Origin: Oscillospiraceae bacterium
GTDB taxonomy: Bacteria > Bacillota > Clostridia > Oscillospirales > Ruminococcaceae
Direction: 5' to 3'
NCBI GenBank assembly: GCA_020024215.1
Contig: JAHHUC010000029.1
Coordinates: forward strand, 1 to 23,787
DNA length: 23,787 bases
Below, one piece after another: positions 15,345 through 22,958 of this stretch (positions are counted from its first letter, which is position 1; every line of letters begins with the position of its first letter). Made by a program: the position numbers and the translations under genes. Under the pieces are notes generated by a model. The model searched no databases, was not told where the DNA came from, and saw only the letters and a program-made list of their open reading frames with translations.

Positions 15345-16417
15345 TTTTTACGGAATTAAAATGCCTTACAGATATGGATAAAAGAACCCAAAGGCTGTTT
15401 TTAAGCCTTCCCAAAAGACTTTATAAGGACAGGCTTTCCCAGGATATAAAAACAGAAGTGCAAATTTTAAAGGGTGTTCACACGCTGAGCAGGAATTTTA
15501 ATATATTTCCCTTTGTGGCTGTAAGGGGAAATCGACCTGTTTGCAGATGTATTCTCACAATCTATGAAAATGACACAAAGGGCTATGTGGGCTTTTTTGA
15601 AGCCGAAAATGACCTTGAGGCAGTAAAATTTATGCTGAATCTGGTATCAAAAAAAGCTGCAAAATTAAAAAGGACTGTTTTGGAAGGTCCCTTGGACTCA
15701 TCAATATTCATCAAATACAGATTCAAGCTTGACCATTTTGACAGCACATATACAGGAGAGCCTGTAAACCTCCCCTATTATCCTGAGCTATGGGAAAAGT
15801 GCGGTTTTGAAAAAAGCGACTGCTATGTTTCAAACAAGCTGAGAAAGGTTTCAAAATGTGATATTGATATGCGCTTTCAAAGGGTTTTTGAGCGCTATAT
15901 CAAAAGAGGTTACAGCTTTATAAGCCCCACACCGGCAAGCTTCTATAAAATTTTAGGAGATGTTTACCGGCTTCTCATCCGGCTTTATGCGGATTTTCCC
16001 GGATATAAGAAAATTGATTCAAAGCAGTTTGAAGATATGTTCGGCAGCTTAAAATATGTGCTGGATTTCAATATGGTGAGGATGGTATATAAAAACGACA
16101 GGCTTTGTGCCTTCTGCATTGCCATACCCAATTACAGAAATCTAACCTTTGGAAAAATAACCCCGTCCAAGCTTATGAAAATTCTGAAAATCAAAAAGAA
16201 GCCTTTTGAATATGTGATAATGTATATGGGCGCAGCTATCTCCTCTCCGGGCTTAGGCTGTGCCCTCATACAGGATGTAAGGAACATTTTATATGAAAAC
16301 GGCTGTACATCCATAGGAGCTTTGATACATGAAGGAAAGCTGACAGAAAAAATGTACGAGGATCTATGTGTTGATAAAATACACTATGCACTTTATAAAA
16401 AGGTTATAGGTGAGTAG
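15341..16417 (+). CDS. GNAT-like protein of unknown function
   Basis: A 358-residue soluble protein. It starts at a GTG overlapping the dikinase stop (GTGA), with AAAGAGG just upstream. The N-terminal half has a pattern I associate with a family of GNAT-fold proteins: FPFVAVRGNRPVCRCILTI, YVGFFEAENDLEAVKFML, LEGPLDSSIFIKYRFKL and YYPELWEKCGFEKSDCY. The C-terminal half (about 190-358) carries a second possible acyltransferase-like lobe, ending IGALIHEGKLTEKMYED and a basic tail. No membrane segment or signal peptide is evident. As last gene of the lipid operon it may add an acyl or aminoacyl group to the product or handle a CoA intermediate, but this is conjecture from context only. Confidence 0.6.
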   Translation: MIFTELKCLTDMDKRTQRLFLSLPKRLYKDRLSQDIKTEVQILKGVHTLSRNFNIFPFVAVRGNRPVCRCILTIYENDTKGYVGFFEAENDLEAVKFMLNLVSKKAAKLKRTVLEGPLDSSIFIKYRFKLDHFDSTYTGEPVNLPYYPELWEKCGFEKSDCYVSNKLRKVSKCDIDMRFQRVFERYIKRGYSFISPTPASFYKILGDVYRLLIRLYADFPGYKKIDSKQFEDMFGSLKYVLDFNMVRMVYKNDRLCAFCIAIPNYRNLTFGKITPSKLMKILKIKKKPFEYVIMYMGAAISSPGLGCALIQDVRNILYENGCTSIGALIHEGKLTEKMYEDLCVDKIHYALYKKVIGE

Positions 16418-16418
16418 A

Positions 16419-16447
16419 TTTTAAAGCAGCAGGCTGTTTTAAATTTT
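16419..16447 (+). terminator. Weak terminator at the end of the lipid operon
   Basis: TTTAAAGCAG (16420-16429), a CAGG loop and CTGTTTTAAA (16434-16443) form a 10-bp stem with one G-U pair, followed by ATTTT. It begins 2 bp after the stop codon of the last gene. Confidence 0.55.
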
Positions 16448-16517
16448 CCGTATTTTCACTGTAAACACAAATTTCATATAAACAAGCATGAATATTGTGT
16501 ATTTAAGTAAAAAATTG

Positions 16518-16547
16518 TTGATATGACTGTATTGTTCATGTTATAAT
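16518..16547 (+). promoter_or_regulatory. Promoter of the c-di-GMP signalling gene
   Basis: TTGATA (16518-16523), 18-bp spacer and consensus TATAAT (16542-16547). The start would be near 16553, about 150 nt before the coding region. Confidence 0.65.
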
Positions 16548-16552
16548 AAAAA

Positions 16553-16702
16553 AGCAACCATAAAAGATAAATTATGTATAAATTTTATAAACAAAAGCTT
16601 TTTGGCAATTTTAAAACATTTTAATTCGAACAATGGTGGCAAAACAGGAGAAATTCAGCCTGTTTTGCTGCTTTTTAGCTTTTTAAGAAGGGGGATGAAG
16701 CT
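16553..16702 (+). promoter_or_regulatory. Structured 5' leader with terminator (possible riboswitch or attenuator)
   Basis: The ~150-nt leader begins with GCAACCAT (16554-16561), which can pair (7 of 8) with ATGGTGGC (16633-16640). That 3' strand runs directly into, and shares GC with, the left arm of the intrinsic terminator at 16639-16668. This mutually exclusive layout is what a riboswitch expression platform looks like. The middle is A/T-rich, and I could not match it to the c-di-GMP-I or -II riboswitch consensus. Confidence 0.4.
16639..16681 (+). terminator. Intrinsic terminator inside the leader
   Basis: GCAAAACAGG (16639-16648) and CCTGTTTTGC (16659-16668) form a perfect 10-bp stem with a 10-nt loop, followed by TGCTTTTTAGCTTTTT. 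It lies downstream of the promoter and upstream of the ribosome site, so it can attenuate the GGDEF/EAL gene. Confidence 0.75.
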
Positions 16703-19700
16703 TTGAAGGAACTGCTTGACTATCTGGAGGGGCTGGATAAATCTGCTTATATCTCAGATGTTCAGACATATGAAATAATTTTTATGAACAGATATCTGAG
16801 AAACAGTCTGGGTTATGCAGAAAATGATGAGTATAAGGGCAGAAAATGCCATAAAATTTTATACAACAGTGATTCTCCCTGCAGCTTTTGCAACAACAAA
16901 ATTCTGGAAAACGGAAAATTCACAGAATGGATATATGAAAACCCTATTATAAAGCAGCGCTGCGCCGTTGAAAATACACTTATAACATCAAACGGAAAAA
17001 ATTATCGGGTCGAGGTATCATCTGAGGATGCCCTTTCACAAATTGAAAAAACCACTCACTATTTCGCAATAAATGAGGCTGTTTTAAATAAATGCCTTCA
17101 GCTTTTTTTCTCATCTTCTGACCCAAACAAATCCTTAGAGGCTCTTTTAAAATATATAGGAGAAAGCTTTGATGCCGACAGAACATACATATTTGAAATA
17201 AATGAGGACAAAACTGCCTCCAGGACCTATGAGTGGTGTGCTGAAAAAATAAAGCCGCAGAAGGAGCTTTTAAGAAGCCTTCCTATTTCGGATATAGACT
17301 ATATCATCAGTCTGTTTGCTTACAGCAAGGTGGCGCAAATAGAAAATCTTGAAGCTATCAAAGAGCAATACCCGGTCACATATTCTCTTTTGAAGCCGCA
17401 GAAAATAAACTCGCTGATTGCTGCTGCAATATATAAAGACGGTGTGCTCAGCGGTTTTCTGGGAATAGACAACCCCAAAAATAAATCCTTTTCCCTGCTT
17501 TCAAGGACGGCAAGGGAGCTGTGCCGATATATACCTCTTCAGCTTGAAAGATGCAGATTGTACAACAAGCTCAAAAAAATCAGCTATAAGGATTCCCTCA
17601 CAGGTGCATACAACAGCAACGCCATGTTTGAGCATGGGATCAATGCAGAGGGCTGCTTTTCCTTTGGTGCGCTCTACTGTGATATAAACAACCTTAAGAG
17701 GCTGAATGATGCACAGGGACACAGCGCAGGAAATCTGCTAATAAAAAAATGCTTCGGAATTATGAAGCGATTTTTAAAGACAAAATGGATATACCGCATG
17801 GGCAATGACGAATTTGTTGCGCTTTTTTATGATGTGGATTCAGAGGAAATGAAAAGGCAGGCGGAAAGTCTCAGAATTTCCTTTTTGCAGAACAACTGCC
17901 AAATTTCTATGGGGTATGATTGGTCAGATAAAAAGCCAATTGACACCGAACAGGTTTTAAACCGTGCAGATTCTTTGATGTATGCAGAAAAGGAGCGCTA
18001 TTACGCAGCCTTGGCAGGCTTGATGAAAAATGAATTTGCCCAAAATGACCGCTGCCTTCAATTTTCTCTGGACAAAAGCTCAACAGATTATTGCTTCAGG
18101 CTGCATCAGTTTTTGGCAAATACCTATTTTGACATTTCCTTTCTGCTTACGGTTTTGGGCAACGACAACAGCACAAATTACTTTTTCTTCGGCGATATGC
18201 AGAAAAATCTGTTTTTTATTTCAGAGAACATGAGAAAAAAATTCGGATTTGAAAACAATATTGTATTTGATTTGATAAACCGATGGGCAGACAGGATTTC
18301 CAACCCTGTGCTTTTGGAAAAATTTTGGAATGATATAAAGGCCACACTTGATAAAAAGCAAAAGCAGCACGATCTCAGATATCAGATTGCCGATTGCAGG
18401 GGAAACTATATATGGGTGCGCTGCTTTGGAAAAATAAAGTGGAGCGAGGATGGGAAAAAGCCCTTGTTTTTCGCAGGGCGTATGTCACAGCAGGATGAGG
18501 GCTTTGTGGTCGATGCACTGACCAATTTTCCCGCCGAAACTGTTCTTGAAAAGCAGTTGGAAAATATACTGTCATCAGACAGCTCCTGCCACGCCATAGG
18601 CTTTTCCTTTCACAGCATAAGCCAGATAAACAATAACCACGGAAGAAAATATGGGGACAAGCTCATACGAAAAATTGCCACAGAGCTGCATGAAAGGTTT
18701 TCTGACAGTCTGACCTTTTACAGGCTAAGCGGTATGCGCTGCCTGGCACTTGCAAATACTGCTGATACAGAAGAGGTCAAAAAGCTGGTGCTTCAGATAA
18801 AATCAATAATTGATCAGGCGTATGCAGAACAGGGCATATCCCTTCAGCACACCTGCTCCTTCGCGGTTATGCACTATCCTCAAAGTGACGTTTCACCTCA
18901 GGATTTTATCGAAAACATGATATCCCTCATAAGAATATCCAACCAATCCCCAAGCAGACTGTATATTGACAATTCTGCCAAAAGCATAGAGGAGATACAA
19001 AAAACAGCAAGCATAGAGATACATCTTATTGAGGATATTTTAAACGGCATGAAAAATTTCCGTGTTGTCATACAGCCTGTGTCCTGTGTAAAAACCGGTG
19101 TCCCCTTAGGAGGGGAAACACTTTTAAGATGGAGCTTTCAGGGCAAGGATGTTTCTCCGTCAACATTTATACCTATTATGGAAAACGAGCATATGATGTG
19201 TCTTGCAGGGCGCTGGGTTTTTGAGCAGACCGTGCGTTCCTGTGTGCGCATTTTATCCTATGCACCTAACTTTTATCTCACTGTAAATGTAAGCCTTCAG
19301 CAGCTGAACGATGACGGGCTTATAGATTTTATAGGTAAGACGCTGGCAAAATATGATTTAAGCGGAGAACATATTGTTATAGAGCTAACTGAAAGCTGTA
19401 TGGACAATCAGCCGGAAAAATTAGAAAAATTTGTCAAAGCCTGCACCGATATGAATATAAAATTTGCTTTGGATGATTTTGGAAGCGGATATTCCTCCCT
19501 TCGCGTCCTTCTTAAATATCCCTCCAGCATAATAAAGCTGGACAGATCTCTTCTTCTGGAAATGGGGGATTCCTTTGAAAAAAAGGGCTTTATAACAAGT
19601 ATAGTTTATGCCTGCCACCAATTTGGCAAAAAGGTGTGCATGGAGGGCGTGGAGACAAAGCTTCAATATAATCTTGCAAAGGAATCAGGCTGTGACCTTG

Positions 19701-19789
19701 TGCAGGGGTTCTATTGCTTCAAGCCGATGGAGCTGGATTGTGTATACCAGCTTGTTTCACAGGAGATGAAAAAGCAGAATAAAGCATGA
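16703..19789 (+). CDS. PAS-GAF-GGDEF-PAS-GGDEF-EAL cyclic-di-GMP signalling protein
   Basis: A 1028-residue cytoplasmic protein with no clear membrane segments. Order: PAS (about 1-110, with C-x10-C-x2-C in CHKILYNSDSPCSFC); GAF (about 125-285); GGDEF-1 (about 290-450; DINNLKRLNDAQGH, active-site loop MGNDEF); PAS-like (about 480-600); GGDEF-2 (about 600-755; loop degenerate, RLSGMRC); EAL (about 765-1020). The EAL domain keeps its catalytic residues: GGETLLRW (ETL for EAL), VNVSLQQL, IELTES, DDFGSGYSS, IKLDRS and MEGVET, so c-di-GMP phosphodiesterase activity is likely. GGDEF-1 has Asn for the second Gly and may be weak. The start is the TTG at 16703 (AAGGGGG 8 nt upstream); an ATG at 16695 is followed by TGA three codons later. 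Monocistronic, with its own promoter and leader. Confidence 0.9.
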   Translation: MKELLDYLEGLDKSAYISDVQTYEIIFMNRYLRNSLGYAENDEYKGRKCHKILYNSDSPCSFCNNKILENGKFTEWIYENPIIKQRCAVENTLITSNGKNYRVEVSSEDALSQIEKTTHYFAINEAVLNKCLQLFFSSSDPNKSLEALLKYIGESFDADRTYIFEINEDKTASRTYEWCAEKIKPQKELLRSLPISDIDYIISLFAYSKVAQIENLEAIKEQYPVTYSLLKPQKINSLIAAAIYKDGVLSGFLGIDNPKNKSFSLLSRTARELCRYIPLQLERCRLYNKLKKISYKDSLTGAYNSNAMFEHGINAEGCFSFGALYCDINNLKRLNDAQGHSAGNLLIKKCFGIMKRFLKTKWIYRMGNDEFVALFYDVDSEEMKRQAESLRISFLQNNCQISMGYDWSDKKPIDTEQVLNRADSLMYAEKERYYAALAGLMKNEFAQNDRCLQFSLDKSSTDYCFRLHQFLANTYFDISFLLTVLGNDNSTNYFFFGDMQKNLFFISENMRKKFGFENNIVFDLINRWADRISNPVLLEKFWNDIKATLDKKQKQHDLRYQIADCRGNYIWVRCFGKIKWSEDGKKPLFFAGRMSQQDEGFVVDALTNFPAETVLEKQLENILSSDSSCHAIGFSFHSISQINNNHGRKYGDKLIRKIATELHERFSDSLTFYRLSGMRCLALANTADTEEVKKLVLQIKSIIDQAYAEQGISLQHTCSFAVMHYPQSDVSPQDFIENMISLIRISNQSPSRLYIDNSAKSIEEIQKTASIEIHLIEDILNGMKNFRVVIQPVSCVKTGVPLGGETLLRWSFQGKDVSPSTFIPIMENEHMMCLAGRWVFEQTVRSCVRILSYAPNFYLTVNVSLQQLNDDGLIDFIGKTLAKYDLSGEHIVIELTESCMDNQPEKLEKFVKACTDMNIKFALDDFGSGYSSLRVLLKYPSSIIKLDRSLLLEMGDSFEKKGFITSIVYACHQFGKKVCMEGVETKLQYNLAKESGCDLVQGFYCFKPMELDCVYQLVSQEMKKQNKA

Positions 19790-19818
19790 GGACAATTCTG
19801 CGCTCAACTTAGAAGCAG

Positions 19819-19846
19819 GCATATCCTCTGATATGTGTTTTTCCTT
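19819..19846 (+). terminator. Terminator of the c-di-GMP gene
   Basis: GCATATC (19819-19825), CTCT loop, GATATGT (19830-19836), then GTTTTT, 30 bp after the stop codon. Confidence 0.65.
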
Positions 19847-19948
19847 CGCCGTTTTTAATTTTTATAGAGGCTGACAGATATTTTTTCAATTTATACGCTT
19901 TCACCAAAATAAATTTGATTTTCTCTCTTACTTCTGTCACTTAGCTCC

Positions 19949-19976
19949 TTTACAATTTTTAAAAATGGTATAGAAT
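19949..19976 (+). promoter_or_regulatory. Promoter of the first MATE gene
   Basis: TTTACA (19949-19954), 16-bp spacer and TAGAAT (19971-19976), 46 bp before the ATG. Confidence 0.55.
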
Positions 19977-19995
19977 ATTTATCGGCAGATAAATA
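19976..19995. promoter_or_regulatory. Perfect inverted repeat at the MATE promoter, operator candidate
   Basis: TATTTATC and GATAAATA are perfect 8-bp arms around GGCA, starting on the last base of the -10 and covering the predicted transcription start. This is a classical repressor position (TetR or MarR class possible); the regulator is not adjacent. Confidence 0.5.
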
Positions 19996-20022
19996 ATAAA
20001 AAGTAAAGGAAGTCTTTACAAA

Positions 20023-21378
20023 ATGATTCAGGATTTAACAATAGGCAAACCGGAAAAAATTTTGTGGCGATTCTGTTTGCCGCTGTTTGCAAGCGTTGTT
20101 TTTCAGCAGCTTTACAACATAGCAGACAGCTTTATTGCAGGAAAATTTATAGGTGAAAACGCACTTGCAGCAGTCGGAAACAGCTATGAGATAACCCTTA
20201 TCTTTTTGGCCTTCGGCGTAGGCTGCAATATGGGCTGCTCGGTGGTTGTTTCACAGCTGTTCGGTGCAAAGAGAAACAGGGATATGAAATGCGCTGTAAA
20301 CACCGCCATAATTTCAACAGCTGCCATATGTGCTGCTTTGATGATATTCGGCTTTCTCGGCTGTGACTGGCTGCTCAATGTAATAAACACTCCGCCTGAA
20401 ACAATGGCAGATTCCAAAACCTACATAAACATTTACATCTGGGGGCTTCCCTTCTTATTTTTCTACAACATCGCAAACGGAATTTTCACCGCCTTAGGGG
20501 ATTCAAAAACTCCGTTCAGATTTTTAGCCTGCTCCTCCATAGCAAATGTGGGCATGAATATCTTCTTTGTAGTAGGGCTTGATATGGGTGTTGCAGGGCT
20601 TGCATGGGCCACCTTCATCTGTCAGGGAATAAGCTGTTTTCTGGCTATGTATGTTGTTATGGCAAGACTTAAATATATACCCACAGAGCAAAAGCCCCCT
20701 CTTTTTTCCTACCCTGTGTTCAAGCATATTATGAGCATAGCCATACCGAGCATATTGCAGCAAAGCTCCATGTCGATTTCTACCATAATAATCCAAAGTG
20801 TTATAAACGGCTTCGGACCGGGAGTTATGGCAGGCTATGCCGTTTCTGTAAAGCTTAACAACATGGTCATCACTGCATTCACCACGCTTGGAAACGGAAT
20901 ATCCAATTACACCGCACAAAATTTGGGAGCCAACAAGCTGGGCAGAATAAAGTCCGGTTTTTCAGCCGGCTGCAAGCTGGTTCTTTCCATAAGCCTTCCT
21001 GTATTTTTGCTCTACTTCTTTGCAGGTGAGCCTTTTATTCTCCTGTTTATGAAGGAGCCTACAAAAATTGCCGTAAATACAGGTATTATGATTCTAAAAA
21101 TATTCTCCCCCTTCTACCTTATTGTCTGCATAAAGCTTGTTGCAGACGGAATTTTAAGGGGTGCCGGAATGATGGGCAAATTTATGTTTGACACCATTTT
21201 TGATGCTGTTATAAGGGTTGCGCTGGCCATCTTCCTGCCCACAACGGCCTTGGGAATCAACGGCATATGGTGGGCATGGCCCATAGGCTGGGTTCTGGCA
21301 ACCATTCTCGCAGTTTCCTTCTACCGCACAGGAAAATGGAAAAATGTTGCTGCAAATGATGATGTGACTGTTATCTGA
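20023..21378 (+). CDS. MATE-family multidrug efflux transporter
   Basis: A 451-residue, 12-segment cation-coupled antiporter that exports drugs or metabolites. Typical features: start MIQDLTIGKPEKILWRFCLP, the helix-1 segment FQQLYNIADSFIAGKFIGEN, and the repeated inner half with PSILQQSSMSISTIIIQSVI. ANKLGRIKSGFSAG and VADGILRGAGMMGKFM are in the second half. The ATG at 20023 follows GGAAG at 10 nt. It has its own promoter with a perfect inverted repeat and is separated from the second MATE gene by a strong terminator, so the two are not one operon although they are adjacent homologues. Substrate unknown. Confidence 0.93.
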   Translation: MIQDLTIGKPEKILWRFCLPLFASVVFQQLYNIADSFIAGKFIGENALAAVGNSYEITLIFLAFGVGCNMGCSVVVSQLFGAKRNRDMKCAVNTAIISTAAICAALMIFGFLGCDWLLNVINTPPETMADSKTYINIYIWGLPFLFFYNIANGIFTALGDSKTPFRFLACSSIANVGMNIFFVVGLDMGVAGLAWATFICQGISCFLAMYVVMARLKYIPTEQKPPLFSYPVFKHIMSIAIPSILQQSSMSISTIIIQSVINGFGPGVMAGYAVSVKLNNMVITAFTTLGNGISNYTAQNLGANKLGRIKSGFSAGCKLVLSISLPVFLLYFFAGEPFILLFMKEPTKIAVNTGIMILKIFSPFYLIVCIKLVADGILRGAGMMGKFMFDTIFDAVIRVALAIFLPTTALGINGIWWAWPIGWVLATILAVSFYRTGKWKNVAANDDVTVI

Positions 21379-21403
21379 TTTTAATACCTGCATTATTTTT
21401 TCA

Positions 21404-21447
21404 CAGGCAAAAGCGTTCTTTTTTCAAGAACGCTTTTTGATTGCCTG
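21404..21447. terminator. Strong intrinsic terminator between the MATE genes
   Basis: AAGCGTTCTT (21411-21420) pairs perfectly with AAGAACGCTT (21426-21435) around TTTTC and is followed by TTTGA. Outer CAGGCAA/TTGCCTG arms extend the stem across a small bulge. It lies 26 bp after the first MATE stop and probably works in both directions. Confidence 0.85.
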
Positions 21448-21467
21448 TACAAGCACAGCTTATTGTT

Positions 21468-21496
21468 TTGACAAAAGCATATCAGTAAAATATAAT
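21468..21496 (+). promoter_or_regulatory. Perfect-consensus promoter of the second MATE gene
   Basis: TTGACA (21468-21473), exactly 17 bp, TATAAT (21491-21496): full sigma-A consensus. Confidence 0.9.
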
Positions 21497-21503
21497 AGAA
21501 AAA

Positions 21504-21525
21504 GCGGCACTTTATTATTTGCCGC
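21504..21525 (+). promoter_or_regulatory. 5'-UTR hairpin of the second MATE gene
   Basis: GCGGCA (21504-21509) pairs with TGCCGC (21520-21525) across a 10-nt A/T loop, at the very 5' end of the predicted mRNA. The CCGC arm could alternatively pair with GCGG in the ribosome site (GGGCGG near 21543-21548). It may stabilise the mRNA 5' end or tune translation. Confidence 0.4.
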
Positions 21526-21552
21526 ACAATAATATGACGAAAGGGCGGTAAA

Positions 21553-22887
21553 ATGAAAAAAACTGTTGAACCTATGACCACAGGTCCCATCTGGAAAAGA
21601 ATAACCATGTTTGCAATGCCTATTTTTCTGGGTAATCTTTTCCAGCAGCTTTACAACACTGTGGATTCACTTATAGTCGGAAATTTTTTAGGAAGTGATG
21701 CTCTGGCTGCTGTATCCTCCTCAGGCACACTTATATTCATGCTTATAGGACTTTTGAGCGGTGTTGCTGCCGGTGCCGGCGTTATTATAGCCAATCTCTT
21801 TGGCGCAGGGGATTTTGAAAATCTCCAGAAGGCGATACACACAACTGTTGCGCTGGGACTTGCATCCGGTGCAGTGATGACCTATGTAGGTGTCAGATTT
21901 TCACCCCAGATACTTAAATGGATGGATACGCCTGAGAGTGTAATGCCCGATTCGGTTACATATATGCAGATTTATTTTGCAGGGGCTATGGCTCTTGTTA
22001 TGTATAATGTATTTGTAGGAATAATGCAGGCGGTGGGAGACAGCCGCCATCCGCTTTATTTTCTTATTGTATCATCGGTGGTAAATTTGGTTTTGGACAT
22101 TGTGTTCATAAAATTCATGCACACAGGTGTGGGCGGTGCAGCGCTCGCAACAGTTATTTCTCAGGCGATAAGTGCGATTTTGTGCCTTGTGGAGCTTTTG
22201 AGAACAGATGATGCATATAAGCTCTACATTTCAAAAATAAGATTCCATAAAGCTCAGCTTAAAGAAATTATCAGAATAGGGCTTCCCTCCGGTGTGCAAA
22301 ATTCCATAATAGCTATTGCCAATGTTGTGGTTCAATCCCAGATAAACGGATTCGGTGCCGCAGCTATGGCAGGAACAGGCGCCTTTTCAAAAATAGAAGG
22401 CTTCGGATTTCTCCCCATAACCAGCTTCAATCTGGCGCTCACCACATTTGTGGGTCAAAACCTGGGAGCCAAGGAATATGAAAGGACAAAAAAGGGAGCC
22501 AGGTTTGGCATTTTGGCATCTGTCATATCTGCTGAAATTATAGGAATAGTCATGTTTATACTTGCCCCCGAGCTTATTGCAGCCTTTGATTCCTCACCGG
22601 AGGTGATTGCCATAGGTGTTGCAAAAACAAGAACAAGCACACTGTTCTTCTTCCTGCTTGCCTATTCCCATGCAATAGCTGCGGTAATGAGAGGTATAGG
22701 AAAGGCAACCGTACCAATGATTGTTATGCTTGTGTTTTGGTGCATTGTAAGGGTTTCCTTCCTCGCTATCACCATTCCGCTGACACATTCAATACAGATG
22801 CTTTATTGGGTTTATCCTCTCACATGGTCTTTAAGCTCTCTTGCGTTTGCATATTATTACTTAAAATCTGATTTGGTGTATAAATAG
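21553..22887 (+). CDS. MATE-family multidrug efflux transporter
   Basis: A 444-residue, 12-segment MATE antiporter, a distant paralogue of the preceding gene. It begins MKKTVEPMTTGPIWKRITMF, then FLGNLFQQLYNTVDSLIVGN, the helix-1 motif of the family. The central SGVQNSIIAIANVVVQSQIN repeats the fold in the second half, and AAVMRGIGKATVPMIVML is the late-helix signature. The ATG at 21553 is preceded by AAGGGCGGT. A perfect-consensus promoter drives it, so basal transcription should be high, with control perhaps at the leader hairpin. The shared bidirectional terminator at 22910-22952 ends it. Substrate cannot be assigned. Confidence 0.93.
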   Translation: MKKTVEPMTTGPIWKRITMFAMPIFLGNLFQQLYNTVDSLIVGNFLGSDALAAVSSSGTLIFMLIGLLSGVAAGAGVIIANLFGAGDFENLQKAIHTTVALGLASGAVMTYVGVRFSPQILKWMDTPESVMPDSVTYMQIYFAGAMALVMYNVFVGIMQAVGDSRHPLYFLIVSSVVNLVLDIVFIKFMHTGVGGAALATVISQAISAILCLVELLRTDDAYKLYISKIRFHKAQLKEIIRIGLPSGVQNSIIAIANVVVQSQINGFGAAAMAGTGAFSKIEGFGFLPITSFNLALTTFVGQNLGAKEYERTKKGARFGILASVISAEIIGIVMFILAPELIAAFDSSPEVIAIGVAKTRTSTLFFFLLAYSHAIAAVMRGIGKATVPMIVMLVFWCIVRVSFLAITIPLTHSIQMLYWVYPLTWSLSSLAFAYYYLKSDLVYK

Positions 22888-22909
22888 CAAAATTACATTT
22901 AAAAGCAGA

Positions 22910-22957
22910 AAATGCCTCCGCTCTCTCTTATAAAAAAAGAGCGGGGGCATTTTATTT
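22910..22957. terminator. Bidirectional intrinsic terminator
   Basis: AAATGCCTCCGCTCT (22910-22924) pairs with AGAGCGGGGGCATTT (22938-22952), 15 bp with one G-U, followed by TTATTTT on plus and by CTGCTTTTA on minus. It serves the second MATE gene and the convergent VWA-type gene. Confidence 0.9.
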
Positions 22958-22958
22958 T

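Noticed and set aside
16553..16702. c-di-GMP riboswitch call for the leader
   Set aside because: The conserved segments of GEMM-I and GEMM-II that I know are not present, so only a generic structured leader is claimed.
20023..22887. MATE pair as a recent tandem duplication or one operon
   Set aside because: The proteins share motifs but differ throughout, and a strong terminator and separate consensus promoter lie between them.
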